A stretch of DNA of 64,000 nucleotides from Eustoma russellianum (GCA_036186865.1 AP025048.1:25783397-25847396); one strand, 5' to 3'. Positions 10,701-22,111 are shown, numbered from the stretch's first letter. Notes: a model not told the origin generated them from the sequence alone. Numbers and translations are program-made.

Positions 10701-11437
10701 GTTAGGTTATGACCTTGATGCATTAAGTGTTGATCATTGATGCATGGAGGAACACGTAATGTCCAAAGTTATGAGGAGCTCATAGATCTTATGTAATGAC
10801 CGTCATTATGCTATCCACTAAAATAAGCTGCAGTCCTTTGATGTTATATTCAGTTCTAAGTAACAAACTCTTATTTAAGAAATGATCTTGTTTCATTAAG
10901 TGATGATATATGAACGGGGATCTGACGAAGGACAGGTACGCTTCTAAAACAAGTTTTTGGGGAATTGATTCTTGTTCGCACTTTCCATTTAATCCCTGAT
11001 TAGTATAGTATGCTTGCTGGTGACGTTGTCACTCACCCTATTTTTTTCCCTTAGAGGTCGCGGACGACAAAGTAGAATGGATCGATGACGAACCTAGGGT
11101 TCCGTATCCGTGAGTACAAGGGAGGATGGACAGACCTATGAGGCTTAACCGGCCAGCTATGATTGATGACTGATTTTGTATTTGGGATGGAACAACACTT
11201 GCTTTTGTGACTTTCGATACTTTTAGTCTGGGATGTAAAATATGAATGATCGTTTGGATGTTTTTATTTTGAAGTTTTAAATTCTGCCACGGTTTCGCTT
11301 AAATATTTATGTATAAGCGCGATGTTCCATGCATTATATCATGGATCATGACACGTATGAGACGACGCCTAGTACTCTCCTTAGTGAAGTACGGCGGGTG
11401 CACCGACTCCAGCGGGGCTGGGGTGCGGGGCGCCACA
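7719..11437 (+). repeat. T1 3' LTR (3.7 kb, contains gap)
   Basis: Begins TGTTGTAACCC after the polypurine tract and ends GGGGCGCCACA at 11437. At about 3.7 kb it is unusually long. It holds the ~190-bp degenerate tandem repeats (from near 9376) and three 46-bp minisatellite units at 10261-10396. Its last ~60 bases (tagtactctccttagtgaag, tacggcgggtg) match, in reverse complement, the LTR end starting at 19645 and 39186, showing relatedness to the minus-strand element there. Confidence 0.92.
8582..8591. other. Assembly gap (10 N) with duplicated 30-bp edges
   Basis: The 30 bases before the gap (8552-8581) are identical to the 30 bases after it (8592-8621). This looks like two overlapping contig ends that were scaffolded rather than merged, so the true sequence probably has one copy and no missing bases, or a contig switch between LTR copies. 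Confidence 0.95.
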
Positions 11438-13268
11438 TAGGACAAATGACACATTTATTTACATACTCATCAATAACAGACACAGCAGGATCTATTTTAT
11501 GCACTTCTTTCATTATGATAGATGGCATGTGCCCAAGTCTAGCATGCCACAGCCAAGGTTCTGTGTGCAGTACTGATGTGATAACTGGAGTTATGGAGGG
11601 CGACACCGAGGAGAAGACCTTAGGTATGCCATGAAGGTAATATAGTCCTTGATTCACTTCAGCTGAACCAATCAACTTCCTGGTCCTTATGTCCTGAATC
11701 ATACAAGCATTATGATAAAATGAAACAACATAGTCACTATTCTATGTTAACTTGCTGAATGAAAGCAAGTTGAAATCGAATGACGGAACATACAGAACAT
11801 CTGTAAGCAATAAATGAGGATTAACCTTCACGTTACCTACATGAGTGACTTGAGCTTGTGACTTATCAGGGAGAGTAACAGAGAGGGAATTCACAGGATG
11901 ATATGAATCAAAAAGAATTAAGCTAGAGCACACATGATCACTAGCACCAGAGTCCAATACCCATACATTTAAGTTTTTGCACCCAACCTTACCTGTATTC
12001 TTACCAGATTCCCTAGTCTTCTGCGCTGACATGATCACATGGTGAGAAACTGCATCACCAGAGGCTTTTTCAGTCATCTTACTTTCATGCTCCTAATGAC
12101 TGCTTAGTATATTCATCAACTGGATGTATTGTTCCTGGGTTAATGTGGGCACATTCTCCATTTCGTTCTCAGCAGAAGCCTTGGAACTGCCAACACTATC
12201 CTGAACTGATCCATCTCTCCCATGTTGAGGTCTGGCATCACCATATACACAGTTTACTTGTCCCTTAGATTTATATCCCAGAGGATAACCATGCTTCTTA
12301 TAGCATCTGTCAACGGTGTGTCCATTCATATTGCAGTGTGTACAGTATGGTGTTTTTGCATTACCTCGATTGTATTTAGCATTGCCTCTTCCATTACCTC
12401 TTCCTGTAGGTTTAGACATTCCTCCATATGAACCACTGCCAGACGAAGGAAACTTGGATTGTGCATTACCATATACATTCATCACCGCTGTTGGATTATT
12501 CATAAACTGCTTCTGACTGTCACCATAGTTTAACTTTCTCTCAAGCTTTGCAGCCATTGCAAACATCGTCTTAAGATCAGGAAGAGGTGTAGTTAAAAGA
12601 GCTTGAGATTTAACTGCCTCAAATTCTGAATTAAGTCATTTGAGAAACTTTATTACGCAATCATCATGTACATATTTGTTAATTTGAGCAGTCACATTAC
12701 ATGTACACTTATTACACGTACAGTTTGGAATTGCTCTTAAAACTGAAAGTTCTTCCAAAATTCCTTTCAGTTTCGTGTAGTATTCCGTTACAGAACAATT
12801 ATCTTGCCTCAACGCATAAAATTCTTCCTGTAAATCAGAAAGTCTGAAGGAATCAATGTTACCATACCTGAATTTGAGATCATTCCAGATCTCTAAGGCA
12901 CTGTCTAGCCAGACTACACTTTGTGCAATGCTAGGTGATACTGAATTAACAAGCCACGAAGCTACCATGTTATTCGCTTTTGTCCACGTATTTGACCTCC
13001 TCGCATCTTCTGCTGGCTTCGAAATCACTCCATTTAGGAATCCTATTTTATTTTTGGATTCTAGAGCGCGTCTGATTGACCTATTCCATCCGTGATAGTT
13101 ATTTCCATCTAGTAATGGTTGTACCATTACTGTGGAGGGGTTGTCACCTAGATGAATGTAATACGGATCATCCGTAGGATCCATCAATATACACTGATGA
13201 TTGGAGATGTGTGGAGGAGTACTAGTAGAAGGATTGCTATTAGAAGTCATGAATGTTCCAAAATTCAT
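11438..13268 (-). pseudogene. Copia gag-protease-integrase fragment
   Basis: One reading frame with three nonsense codons and no frameshift: TGA at 12636-12638, TAG at 12093-12095, TAG at 11742-11744. Translation probably starts at the ATG at 13268 or 13250, after the primer-binding site. Gag contains the WNRSIRRALESKNKIGF and VASWLVNSVSPSIAQSV patches of the copia UBN2/DUF4219 type, then a CCHC knuckle (CTHCNMNGHTVDRC, about 12310-12350). Protease follows with VLDSGASDHVCSS near 11950-11990. The GAG-pre-integrase region has LWHARLGHMPS, and the HHCC finger reads CVICP just before the break. All three stops are one transition or transversion from sense codons. Not functional. Confidence 0.9.
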
Positions 13269-13275
13269 ATAGATT

Positions 13276-13287
13276 GCTCTGATACCA
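13276..13287 (-). other. Copia primer-binding site
   Basis: The reverse complement reads TGGTATCAGAGC, an initiator-Met tRNA complement directly adjoining the LTR. Confidence 0.92.
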
Positions 13288-13881
13288 TGTGAAAAATCTA
13301 CACAACTACTGAACAAACTTCAGAGCTGCACAACTGTTTACAACAGCGGAATGATTCGAGCTAATGATAGCAATAAACGAATCAATCACCGAATAAGATT
13401 GAAGAATGATTGAGTAGAGAGATAAGCAGAAATTATAGAGAGTGCAACTGCAAGAGAAAGAAAAAGAATCACAGAAGATTTTTGATTCTGAAAATATCTG
13501 CTTCTACTACCTTCATTGCAGACCAAGACGTCTTCTTATAGTAGAAGAAGATACACAAAAGAAGAAATTACAAAAATGTCCTTCAAAATATGACACTATA
13601 CACAACAACTAAAAGGACAAAACTGTCATTTCGCATCATTTAAATGCTTCCCGCCTCCAACCATCTTCTTCAAATGCTCAACTTCCTCTTCTACGTTGCA
13701 GCTGAACTCCTGGAAACAACTGGCGCACGCAAGCCTAGCCAGCTTATGACTGAAACGATCAACACAAACATCTAACCAACCCAATTATTGATTCCACACC
13801 TTAATCAGCAGATTCAAGCACAAACTGCACATATTTAACTTCCTCCACCTTTAATGGCTGCTTTCAATTATCTTCTTCACA
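13288..13881 (-). repeat. Copia 5' LTR
   Basis: 594 bp, starting TGTGAA and ending TTCACA in plus orientation, a perfect 6-bp terminal inverted repeat that fixes both ends. A CTATAAG TATA-like sequence (reverse strand of about 13535-13541) lies in the middle, with a TC-rich leader after it. Confidence 0.82.
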
Positions 13882-14192
13882 TATTTTGACAGGTTAGTTA
13901 ATAGTAATTTCTAAAAATCATCAGGAACAACCACTACTCGACATCAATAGCCGATAACCCTTACAAGTGACAGGCAGACAGATATTGAGGCTTGTTTCAC
14001 TGCGGCCAGAAACTGGAAAAGTAATGAGTCTATGAAGAAGCAGCAACCTGCCATTCATCTGTTATTTCATGATATTCTATTTAACATCCGAACAAGTGAA
14101 TCTTTATCACTAAATACAAGTGCAATTAAACAGCATGGTATCCATTTATTTTCCAAGCATTTTTACTCTTGCTGATCTTCCGAGAAGGGTTC
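13882..14192. other. Unassigned sequence between elements
   Basis: About 310 bp with no open frame, terminal repeats or recognised similarity. It may be older repeat or non-genic host DNA. Confidence 0.4.
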
Positions 14193-15000
14193 TGATAATA
14201 CCAAAACTCAACAGCTGAATGAGACAAAGGACTTTCACGTTGGTCAACAAACAGTCAACTTAAGCAGAGTCCTTCTCGGCTAGACCCTTGACGCTCGGCA
14301 AGGTTTACCTCTGCTCGGCAAGGTCTCAAACCTCAAGCCGACCTTGACTAGTCAACCTTGGCCAATACATTCTCACCTAATGACTAAGTGAATTACAAGG
14401 TGAGCTCAGCCTCGGCCTAATAAGATTAGCTTGGCACAGAAATGGGCCAACTCAGCCCCGTGAGACTTACGCTCCAGCATGCTCGGCTGTTGAGCTCGGC
14501 CGGGTGAAACAAGATTTTCACCGAACACTGTTGGGTCTAGTTAGGACACCTCAGCAGGCACCTGCCAGATGCCCAACGAAGGACAACGAAGCGACAGCTG
14601 GGGCAACATGGAAGAGGCACCACTGTCCCGACACGTGTCATAAGTCTGACCACCAAAACAGCATTGGCTTCTCTAGCCAGATAAAAACAATCAAAGAAAG
14701 AGAGAGGGGGACAAGCTGAAATTAGACAAGAAATTTCACCATCTTCCTCACCGTGAAAAGAAAAGAGTCCTTGTGTTTACCAGAGACCAAAAACACATCG
14801 ATCTTATAAATTCATATCATGAAAATGCCCACAACTGACTTGAATGTCGGAGGATTTTACCCGAGACCATAGTCTCTGGGTCCTCTAACGGTTTTCCCTG
14901 CACAGGTTAGCTAGAGAGCCGTCACTGACAATTAATGGAGAGCTAAAAACGTTACCCGTTAGGATCATCTCTGACCCTTGGTGAAGATCCGTCCTCACCA
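14193..15000 (+). repeat. Tat-like 5' LTR
   Basis: Starts TGATAATACC and ends CCTCACCA at 15000. It is rich in CTCGGC/GCTCGGC words and aligns end to end with 17115-17923. Confidence 0.85.
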
Positions 15001-15002
15001 TT

Positions 15003-15020
15003 TGGCGCTAGAAGGAGGGC
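15003..15020 (+). other. Tat-like primer-binding region
   Basis: TGGCGCTAGAAGGAGGG follows the LTR by two bases. The TGGCGC start is typical of this gypsy branch; I cannot assign the tRNA. Confidence 0.65.
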
Positions 15021-15189
15021 GTGAACCTCCGATCAGTTGAATATTTGAAGGCTTATATTTCAGAATGGTTAGAGTTCCGCACGATGGGTTGGGGGAGTCC
15101 TCCAACCCACATCGACACAGAGAAATTTGATCTGGTCTGTCAGAGCAGGACTCCAGAGGATCCGAATGACATCCGAATCATGCTCCCGG

Positions 15190-15795
15190 AGTAACAGTTG
15201 AGGAGCATGAAAAGGCAATAAAATATGTAGCGGATAACTTAGACATGTTCGAAGCCGTAGTGGAACGGCTCAAGGGCAAACGCCCTGAAGCCGAAGATAA
15301 GGAAGAAGATCTTCCCACTCTTCTTTTTAAGGAAGGTTCTCATCAGCAATCCTCCCGGCCTTCACAGGGGATTATGGATGATGCTTGACTGAAGAGAGAG
15401 GCCGAGTAGGGAGCTCGGAGGGAAAGCCGACCTAACTCCTTAAAGGAAGGTCGGCGTGAAGGCCAAGAGCGTGGTCGGCGTAGTGCGTTCGATCGCATGC
15501 GAGGACGAGAAAAAGGAGGTAGAGAGGGTCTACCACTCCTAGCCTCCAAAGATAGAATTTTGACTGTTATGGAAAAGGATGGCTTAAGGATCGACCCAAA
15601 GCCCTTATCTGGCCAAGGGACAAGAGAGATCCTAAGTTGTACTGCCGGTATCATCAAGACATTGGTCACGATACCGAAGATTGCAGACAATTGACACAGG
15701 CAATTCAGAAACTTATAGAACAGGGTCATCGGAAACAGTTCTACGACCCACGTTCTCGCATGTACAATCAGTTGGATTTCTGTCGAAATTCATAG
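15190..15795 (+). pseudogene. Tat-like gag remnant
   Basis: Degenerate Gag in at least two frames. An acidic/basic stretch at about 15190-15390 (EEHEKAIKYVADN...) is followed by an arginine-rich segment. A conserved C-x2-H-x4-H-x4-C finger (CRYHQDIGHDTEDC, 15643-15684) then continues as RQLTQAIQKLIEQGH to about 15780. This CHHC finger followed by a Q/K-rich helix is characteristic of Tat/Retand-type Gag. A stop near 15387 and a frame change near 15620 break the protein. Confidence 0.75.
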
Positions 15796-15984
15796 AAGGA
15801 TAAGTGCCGACCTGAAGAGCCACATCGCCAGCCAAGGTCAAATGACGACGGAGACCAAGGTAGACATGGGGCTGCAGGTCAGCCATAGGTCTACTCCATT
15901 ATATACACCATTGTCGGTGGTCCACTCAGCCAAATCAAGGCGAGTCTAGCTCGGCAGGGGCTTCATCTGGCCCACCTGCCAAAA

Positions 15985-16465
15985 TAGCTAGGTTAACCAA
16001 GGAATTGACTTATGGTCCAGAGGATCTCGTCCCACTGGACTCAAATAATACAGGTTTGGTAATAGATCTTTGTGTACACCTAGCTCCTAATAAGATAGTT
16101 GAGGTGCGTCGGGTGCATGTAGATACTGGAAGTGACGCGAATGTGATGTATTATACCGTTTATCAACAATTAGGCTTACCAGAGTCATTAATGTGGATGG
16201 TCACAACTTCATTGTATGGGTTCACTGATGCCGTTGTTCGGCCAGCAGGGCTGGTTATGCTCAGCGTTATCTTTTGAAGACCTCCGACTTACCGCTGCTT
16301 ATGGCTAGATTTCGTCGTGATTAGGGAGAGGTCGGCATACAATATCCTTCTTGGAAGACCATTCTTAGTAGCATTGGAAACTGTTGTATCACCCCTTTAT
16401 GTTAGTATGAATTTTCCAACCCCAGCGAGGGTAGTGGCGATTCATGGTGACATACAGGTTGCTTA
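15985..16465 (+). pseudogene. Tat-like aspartic protease remnant
   Basis: The frame starting near 15987 contains the active-site motif VDTGSDANVMY (about 16119-16151) and ends at TGA 16275-16277. The C-terminal protease patch, RSAYNILLGRPFLVAL followed by PLYVSMNFPTP, continues in another frame at about 16330-16425, showing a frameshift near 16275. The usual RT domain is absent downstream. Confidence 0.8.
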
Positions 16466-17114
16466 GAGTTGCTACACTGTTAGAAAAGCTGAGTAGCCTT
16501 TAAAGTGCACACTGAACCCTATACTGCAGCAGATGGAGCCCCCTATAAATTAAACTAGGAGGTACTTCAGTCACCGGAACCGCCACAGAAGGGGCACCAG
16601 CTGGACGCAGCCTTCGTAGAGGACAGTGTCTTCACTAGAACTCGTCCTCCTGGACGAAGTTGAGGCCCCACCGTTCCCCCAGAACCCGCAGGATATGGGT
16701 TGTTTCAAACATATTCTAGGAATCAGAAGCATAGGAATAAATAATTGCCATAATAACATAGAAGAAATCTTACAGAAGGATGTGGGACTTGAAAGAATAT
16801 CGCCCGAGAACAATGAAACAGAATACCACCGGAGAGAGAAGAGGGAAGGTTCGAGAAGTAGATAATGTGAAAGTGAAATCAAAAATTGAAAAGTTAGGAT
16901 CTTTAAGGGAAGGGATTCGAAGTGACATGACGCTTTGAATTCCCCGCTATCAAAACCCCCGACCGTCGAAAAAAGGATGATTACCGCTTTGCAATCCGCG
17001 CTAGCATTAAATGCTTATCACAACGTAATTAAAGATGGACATGTCACTAACATATCAGAACAGATTAGTCTGCCCTTGCTAGTCAGCTCCGCCAGACTAA
17101 ATATTGGGGTAAAT
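16466..17114 (+). other. Non-coding remainder of Tat-like interior
   Basis: Several short frames but no recognisable pol domain. A purine-rich stretch (attggggtaaat) just before 17115 may be the decayed polypurine tract. Confidence 0.5.
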
Positions 17115-17923
17115 TGATAATACCAAAACCCAACAGCTGAATGAGACAAAGAACTTCCACGTTGGTCAATGAACAGTCAACTTGAGCAAAGTCCTTCTCG
17201 GCCAGACCCTTGGCACTCAGCAAGGTTTACCTCTGCTCTGCAAAGTCTCAAATCTCAAGCCAACCTTGACTAGTCAACCTCGGCCAATACATTCCCACCT
17301 ATTAACTAAGAAGTATTACAAGGTGAGCTCCGCCTCAGCCTAATAGGATCAGCTCAACACAGCAACGGGCCAACTCAGCCCCGTGAGACTTACCTTCCAG
17401 CAAGCTCGGCTGCTGTGCTCCGCCGGGTGAAACAAGATCTTTACCGAACACTCTTGGGCCTCGTTAGAACACATCAGCAAACACCTGCCAGATGCCCAAC
17501 AGAGGACAGCGCAGCGACAGCTGGGGCCACTTGGCAAACATGTAGAGGCACCACTGTCCCGACACATGTCATAAGCCTAACCACCAAAACATGCATTGGC
17601 TTCTCTGGCCAGATAGAAACAATCAAAGAAAGAGAGAGGGGGACAAGCTGAAATCAGACAAGAAATTTCACCATCTTCCTCACCGTACAAAGAAAAGAGT
17701 CCAGGTTATTACTAGAGATCAAAAACACTTCAAACTTATAAATTCATATCATGAAAATGCCCACAACTGACTTGAATGTCGAAGAGTTTTATCCGGGACC
17801 ATAGTCCCCGGGTCCTCTTCTCTTCGCAGGTCAGCTATAGAGTCGTCACCGACAATTAACGGAGAGCTAACGACGTTACCCGTTGGGATCAACTCAGACC
17901 CTTGGTGAAGATTCGTGCTCACC
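17115..17923 (+). repeat. Tat-like 3' LTR
   Basis: Aligns with 14193-15000 and ends GTGCTCACC at 17923. Confidence 0.85.
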
Positions 17924-18992
17924 GGGTTGTGTTCTATAAACTGTTGAGAAATGGAACTCAATAGAGTTTTTGCTCAGTAATGCTTCAACTTCCAATGACA
18001 TGTAGCCAGAGATGTGAATAAACCCAAAAAGGTAAAATTGAAACAACATCAAGAGCAAAAGCCAATATTCACCTCTGTTTTCTGTAAAGGATCCATGACA
18101 ATGCATCATTTCCTACTCAAGTGATCATTCAGATTTTTCTTCTTTCCTTTTATAACTATCCTTTCAAAATTAGCGTTGAGAAAATGAAAACCATTTCCGT
18201 GTCAAGTCATGAGTCAGCAACAGGCCTCATATGCATCCAAAACAAATTCCATGTCTTCGAGAAATAAAAACTGTTATTTGGCCAAGCAATCATATAGCAA
18301 CAGATCTCATGTTATGCATCCTTAAACCTCTGTATTTTATCTGCCAAGATGCTCAGAAAACGGGCTGATGCATAACCAACACACCAACATTAGTCTAAAT
18401 ATTTTTGTTTAATGCATGATACCTGCTTTTTGTTGGGAAATATTCCAAAGACAATTATGTACCGTGTGTGCTTTGTGAAATAAAGCAACCGCTGACCTGC
18501 CAAACTCAGCTCAGGTCGGGTCAGTCAGTCAAGTCGGATTAGTCTAAGAAGCACGATTGAATTTGCGTTCTTGACAGCCGACTTGCCGAGCTCAATGCAG
18601 GTTGGGACGTACAGTCAGAATAGTCCAAGCAGCACAACTAAGTATGCGTTTTGGACAGCCGACCTCCCTACCTGCCGAGCACAACCGGGAGCCCTGCTAA
18701 GCAACTGATGCTCAACAGCCAAACAGCCGAGCTCAGCACACAATTGAGTCCAGCTCGGCAGCACAGTAAGTTAACAGTGCTGCAGTATCAACCACCTAGC
18801 CGAACTCAGCACACAGCACAGCTCAGCTCAGCAACAACTGCAGAACAACGAATGCTCTGACAGCCAATCATCTAAGCTCAAAATACAGCAGAGCTCAGCA
18901 ACTGCTTGTCAAACTAGTTAAGCTCAGCACGGTAGTAGTGCAGCTTAGCAGATCAGTCGAGCAGATATCCGAGGTGAGTCCAAGACTCTGTC
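17924..18992. repeat. Unassigned region with AGCTCAGCA-rich degenerate repeats
   Basis: From 17924 to about 18480 I see nothing specific. From about 18480 to 18990 there are two diverged copies of a ~75-80-bp unit containing 'gtcagtc...ttagtc(t/c)aag(a/c)agcac...tgcgtt..tgacagccga', followed by many AGCTCAGCA/CAGCTC words. It may be the decayed interior of an LTR element. Confidence 0.45.
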
Positions 18993-19644
18993 TGTTATGA
19001 CCGAAATTTATAAAAGGGGCAAAAGAGTCTTTATGACTTACTTAATTACTAATCTAATTTGATTAGAAAATTTTTCCTAAACCCTAATCAAATTTCTATT
19101 TAATCAGGATGAATTCTCCTCCCTCCCCACATTAAATCTGCCGTCACCTGCAGAGAGAAAAAGAAAAAAAGCGATCTTCTTGCTTACAAAAGCACTCTAG
19201 GCCGCCGGCTAGGGAAGGTTAGGGAAGAGCACCACCGCCTCGATCAAGCCTTTCAAACGCGTAGGAATCGCCTTCAATTGTAAAGTAGGTGCCCCTTAAC
19301 ATCCTTTGACTATAAACCGTATAATCTTTATTTTCTATAAACCGAGATCGTGCATATGTATTTATGATTGTATAGATGTTTGATTATCTGATTATATGAG
19401 TAACGTGATGAATTGTATATCTGTATATGTGACCATATATGTATATATATGTATGATGATATTTTTGTATGACCAACATGAAAAAGGTTGTATTTTTATG
19501 CATATATGAACGAAGGAAACGGTTTAAAGGGCGACGGTGGTGGCAGCTGATGGCCAGTGGTGGGTGTGGCCACGTGTTGCCGTGCAAAGGGGTGCGTATG
19601 TGTGTGTGCTGCTGGCAGTGTGTGTGAGTGTGTGGGTGAGGGGG
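18993..19644 (+). repeat. Probable 5' part of a further LTR, interrupted at 19645
   Basis: Starts TGTTATGACCG with a TATAAAAG sequence about 20 bp in. It contains a leader-like 'aaagtaggtgccccttaacatcctttga' segment, read in two parts, resembling the T1 LTR segment near 8397. It stops where the minus-strand element begins. The remainder would lie beyond that element's other end, right of the window. Inference. Confidence 0.45.
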
Positions 19645-21158
19645 TGTAGCGACCCGTCCCGAGCCCTAGTACTCGGAACGACTCACCCGCCGTATTTCAC
19701 TAAGGAAGATACTAGGCGTCGATATCGATGCAAAACACGTCAGCGGCTTGACGCAAATCAATGTCAGAGGAAGTCAAATAAAACCTTGAGATCATCAATA
19801 TCATAAATGAATGTCAAAAGTGTAGGTAAAATCTAATACAATGTTGGAATAATCCAAATGAATAAATGAATAAGTCTCAACTGTCTAAAACTAAACCGAA
19901 AATCCAAAAGTCTCTAACTCCTCCTCAGAAAATCCTCAATGGTCAAGATCAATCAACTCTCTGGCTCCGGGTCATCCTCTACGTAAACCCACTCGAGCTT
20001 CTGATCATCTGAGGAAAAAAATAGAGAGGGAGTGGTATGAGCGACAAGTCGCCCAGTAAGTAATCCCACTATACTTACTATGGGATCATACAAGGAGAAG
20101 CAAGTGTGATAAAAATATATAAAAAAATACAACAATAGCATGCTTCTCTTCGTAAGTAGATTTACAATCCTGCCCCTAACATCCAAAAGCAAATATAGCA
20201 AATAGACCCAACAAAGTATGCAACAAAGTCCAATCAAGTACGTAACAAAGTCCAATTAGAGTTAGTCCAAACCAAAATCGATGATGCAATTTTTCCAAAT
20301 ATGCAATACCAAAATGTCCAAAGTCAAAGGGCCAAAATGTCAAAGTCCAAAAGTTCAAAGTTTTCAAATCCGATTTAGCCGGTCCAATGTCCAAAATCCA
20401 AATCCTAGTATAACTCGGTCCAAATCCAAATATCAAAGTGTCAAAAATCCAAAACCCGGCTAAAACAGTCCAAAATAATGCAATGGCTGTAGCACTTTCC
20501 CTACAAATAATTTATACCGTAAGACTTACAAATTGGTTCCCCAATAGTCAATATGTCCCGGTGCTCTATATCACAATAACCAATATGCCGAGGTGCTCTA
20601 ATGGCGGCCAATATGTTCGGGCGCTCTATATCCAAAATAGCCAATATGCCCAGACGCTCCGTTTGTTTGGAACCAATCCGGCTTGACAATATATTTCAAG
20701 TGTAGGGGTGAATTTCCAAAAATATGCAAATGCAATTTTCAAAAACATTTTCCAAATAACAAAGTTAGTCCAATTTACCAAAATGGGCCAAAACGTCAAA
20801 TTAGTCAAAATTACCAAAATGCCCTCAAATACCAATTCAATCCATATAAGTGACAACTTCATACAATTTAATAAGCTTCCCCAAACCAATACAGTATTCG
20901 GTCTAATAGCTAGTCACATAAATTCATAAGTTTTATACGGAACCATACTTAATATAATAGCCTACACATATATATAAGTCATGTACACCTATATATATAA
21001 GAATATAACATCTTTGCAAATTATAAAATAAAATAGGGGTGCTGCTTATCATTGAAGGCAGCCGCAAAGTTCATTGTCATGGAACTAAACTTCCACCCCA
21101 AATAACTAACAAAGCTTTATATAAATAGTCAAAATTCATGTACACTTACTGTTGGCCT
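19645..21158 (-). repeat. LARD 3' LTR, segment 1
   Basis: Starts TGTAGCGACCCG, the reverse complement of an LTR end, and runs to the CACTA target site CCT. It aligns with 39186-40690. It includes a run of 'ccaaaatgtc / ccaaatcc' short repeats (about 20280-20460) and 'aatatgccg..gcgctct' repeats (20555-20660). Confidence 0.88.
21156..21158. other. CACTA target-site duplication, left (CCT)
   Basis: CCT precedes the terminal CACCAC and recurs at 30369-30371 after the right terminus. The empty site is seen in the other LTR copy near 40690 (gttggactattatg). Confidence 0.9.
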
Positions 21159-21450
21159 CACCACAAAAAGAATTTCGATTACCGACGAAAACCTCACCGA
21201 CAAAACTAGGTACGTCGGTTTTTCGTCGTTAATTTGCGACGCAATAGTGATAAACACAGTTTCGTCGTTAATTGCGATGAAACTACGATGAAATACATTG
21301 TCGCTAACAAAAAAGTAGTCTGGTTAATCATTTCCTTACAATTTCGTCGGTGTTTTGTCGGTGGTTCGTCGCTACTCTGTGTCATTTGTTTGTCGCTATT
21401 TAGTTTGTAGCGTTTTGTCGCTATATCGTCGCTAATATGTCGCTAAAATT
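21159..21450. repeat. CACTA left terminus and subterminal repeat array
   Basis: The TIR at 21159-21170 is followed by many GTCGCTA, TCGTCGGT and CGACGAAA words on both strands. No gene. Confidence 0.85.
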
Positions 21451-21778
21451 CCAGAAACATAAACACGGATAAACAAGAAAATAAATTCGTCGGTTAGTAG
21501 GTTCTCGTCGTTGTATTAAGTTTCGTTGGTATATCGTTGGTGTTTAGTCGATGAATTAGTCGTCGCAAATATTTCGTTTTACTTTTCGTTCGTATTTTAT
21601 ATAGTCTGATTCGTCGCTGTGTCGTCGCAGATTCGTCGAGGATTAAACACGTGTATGAATTAAGAAAAAAGAAAGCGATGTTTGGGAAAAAAACTTTATT
21701 CATTTAGAAATAAAAATTTACATTATAAAGACGAAAAATTAAAAAAAGAAATCTAAAAGAGAAGCGGATAGGGGCCGT

Positions 21779-22111
21779 TCACTCTTCGTCATCGGAAGAA
21801 AGAGTGGCCGCCACATTCTCCGCGAACTCTTTGAGGAGGCACTTCAGATTGTAATATCTTGCTTTCAACTTGCGCAGCCTTCTATTCACGCTGTACAGTT
21901 TCCTTGACTCCTGCTGCATGTTTGCTATAAGCGTACGGTAGTTAATCTGTGGTTCCGGCATTTCTTGTTGAGGATCCTCTGGCGGCATTGGGCCATACAC
22001 AAATATTGAATCCTCCCGCTCAACCGATGGTTGTGGTTGAGGAGGAGGCCGTTGTGGAGGTGCACTGTTTGCCCCTCCTCGCCTTGGGGTTCTTCTGTAA
22101 CAACGGGGCAT
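21779..22111 (-). CDS. Small proline-rich, coiled-coil CACTA protein, copy 1
   Basis: 110-residue open frame, function unknown. An Arg-rich N-terminus (PRCYRRTPRRGG) leads to a Pro/Gln stretch (PPQRPPPQPQP), then an acidic patch, then a predicted helix with heptad-like Leu (LYSVNRRLRKLKARYYNLKC), and an acidic C-terminus ending SSDDEE. The start is the first ATG, with a TATATATA box about 63-70 bp upstream on the minus strand (22174-22181). Its opposite orientation to the transposase genes and its duplicate at 22802-23163 argue for a real gene rather than a chance frame. The basic N-terminus and helix could suit DNA binding or dimerisation; that is inference. I do not recognise a named family. 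Confidence 0.6.
   Translation of the reverse strand: MPRCYRRTPRRGGANSAPPQRPPPQPQPSVEREDSIFVYGPMPPEDPQQEMPEPQINYRTLIANMQQESRKLYSVNRRLRKLKARYYNLKCLLKEFAENVAATLSSDDEE

Larger units (their letters stand above)
1..11437 (+). mobile_element. Ty3/gypsy chromovirus, Tekay-type, with long LTRs (T1)
   Basis: Nearly complete LTR retrotransposon; only the start of its 5' LTR lies outside the window. Order: 5' LTR, primer-binding site, gag, protease, RT, RNase H, integrase, C-terminal chromodomain, polypurine tract, 3' LTR. The domain order and terminal chromodomain place it in the chromovirus group, and the residue patterns look Tekay/Del-like. The right end (CA at 11437) cuts directly into a minus-strand copia integrase, so T1 inserted into that element. 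Gag and pol carry several nonsense codons and a frameshift, so this copy is not autonomous. The 10-N gap lies inside the 3' LTR, so continuity of the two halves rests on the scaffold join. Target-site duplications cannot be checked because the left end is not visible. Confidence 0.93.
11438..13881 (-). mobile_element. Ty1/copia element, 5' portion, interrupted by T1
   Basis: Reading leftward on the minus strand: 5' LTR 13288-13881, primer-binding site 13276-13287, gag, protease, and the start of integrase, which stops abruptly at the T1 boundary (11437/11438). The integrase break falls within the HHCC zinc finger just after CVICP. The remainder (integrase core, RT, RNase H, 3' LTR) should lie left of the window, beyond the other end of T1. 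Confidence 0.9.
14193..17923 (+). mobile_element. Tat-like gypsy deletion derivative (gag/protease only)
   Basis: Two LTRs of 808 and 809 bp begin TGATAATACC (14193 and 17115). A primer-binding-type TGGCGC sequence follows the left LTR. The 2.1-kb interior holds gag and protease remnants but no RT, RNase H or integrase. The LTRs differ at roughly one base in ten in sampled stretches, so this insertion looks older than T1. A GGGTT pentamer occurs just left (14187-14191, one stray base before the LTR) and immediately right (17924-17928), a plausible 5-bp target duplication. Confidence 0.82.
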
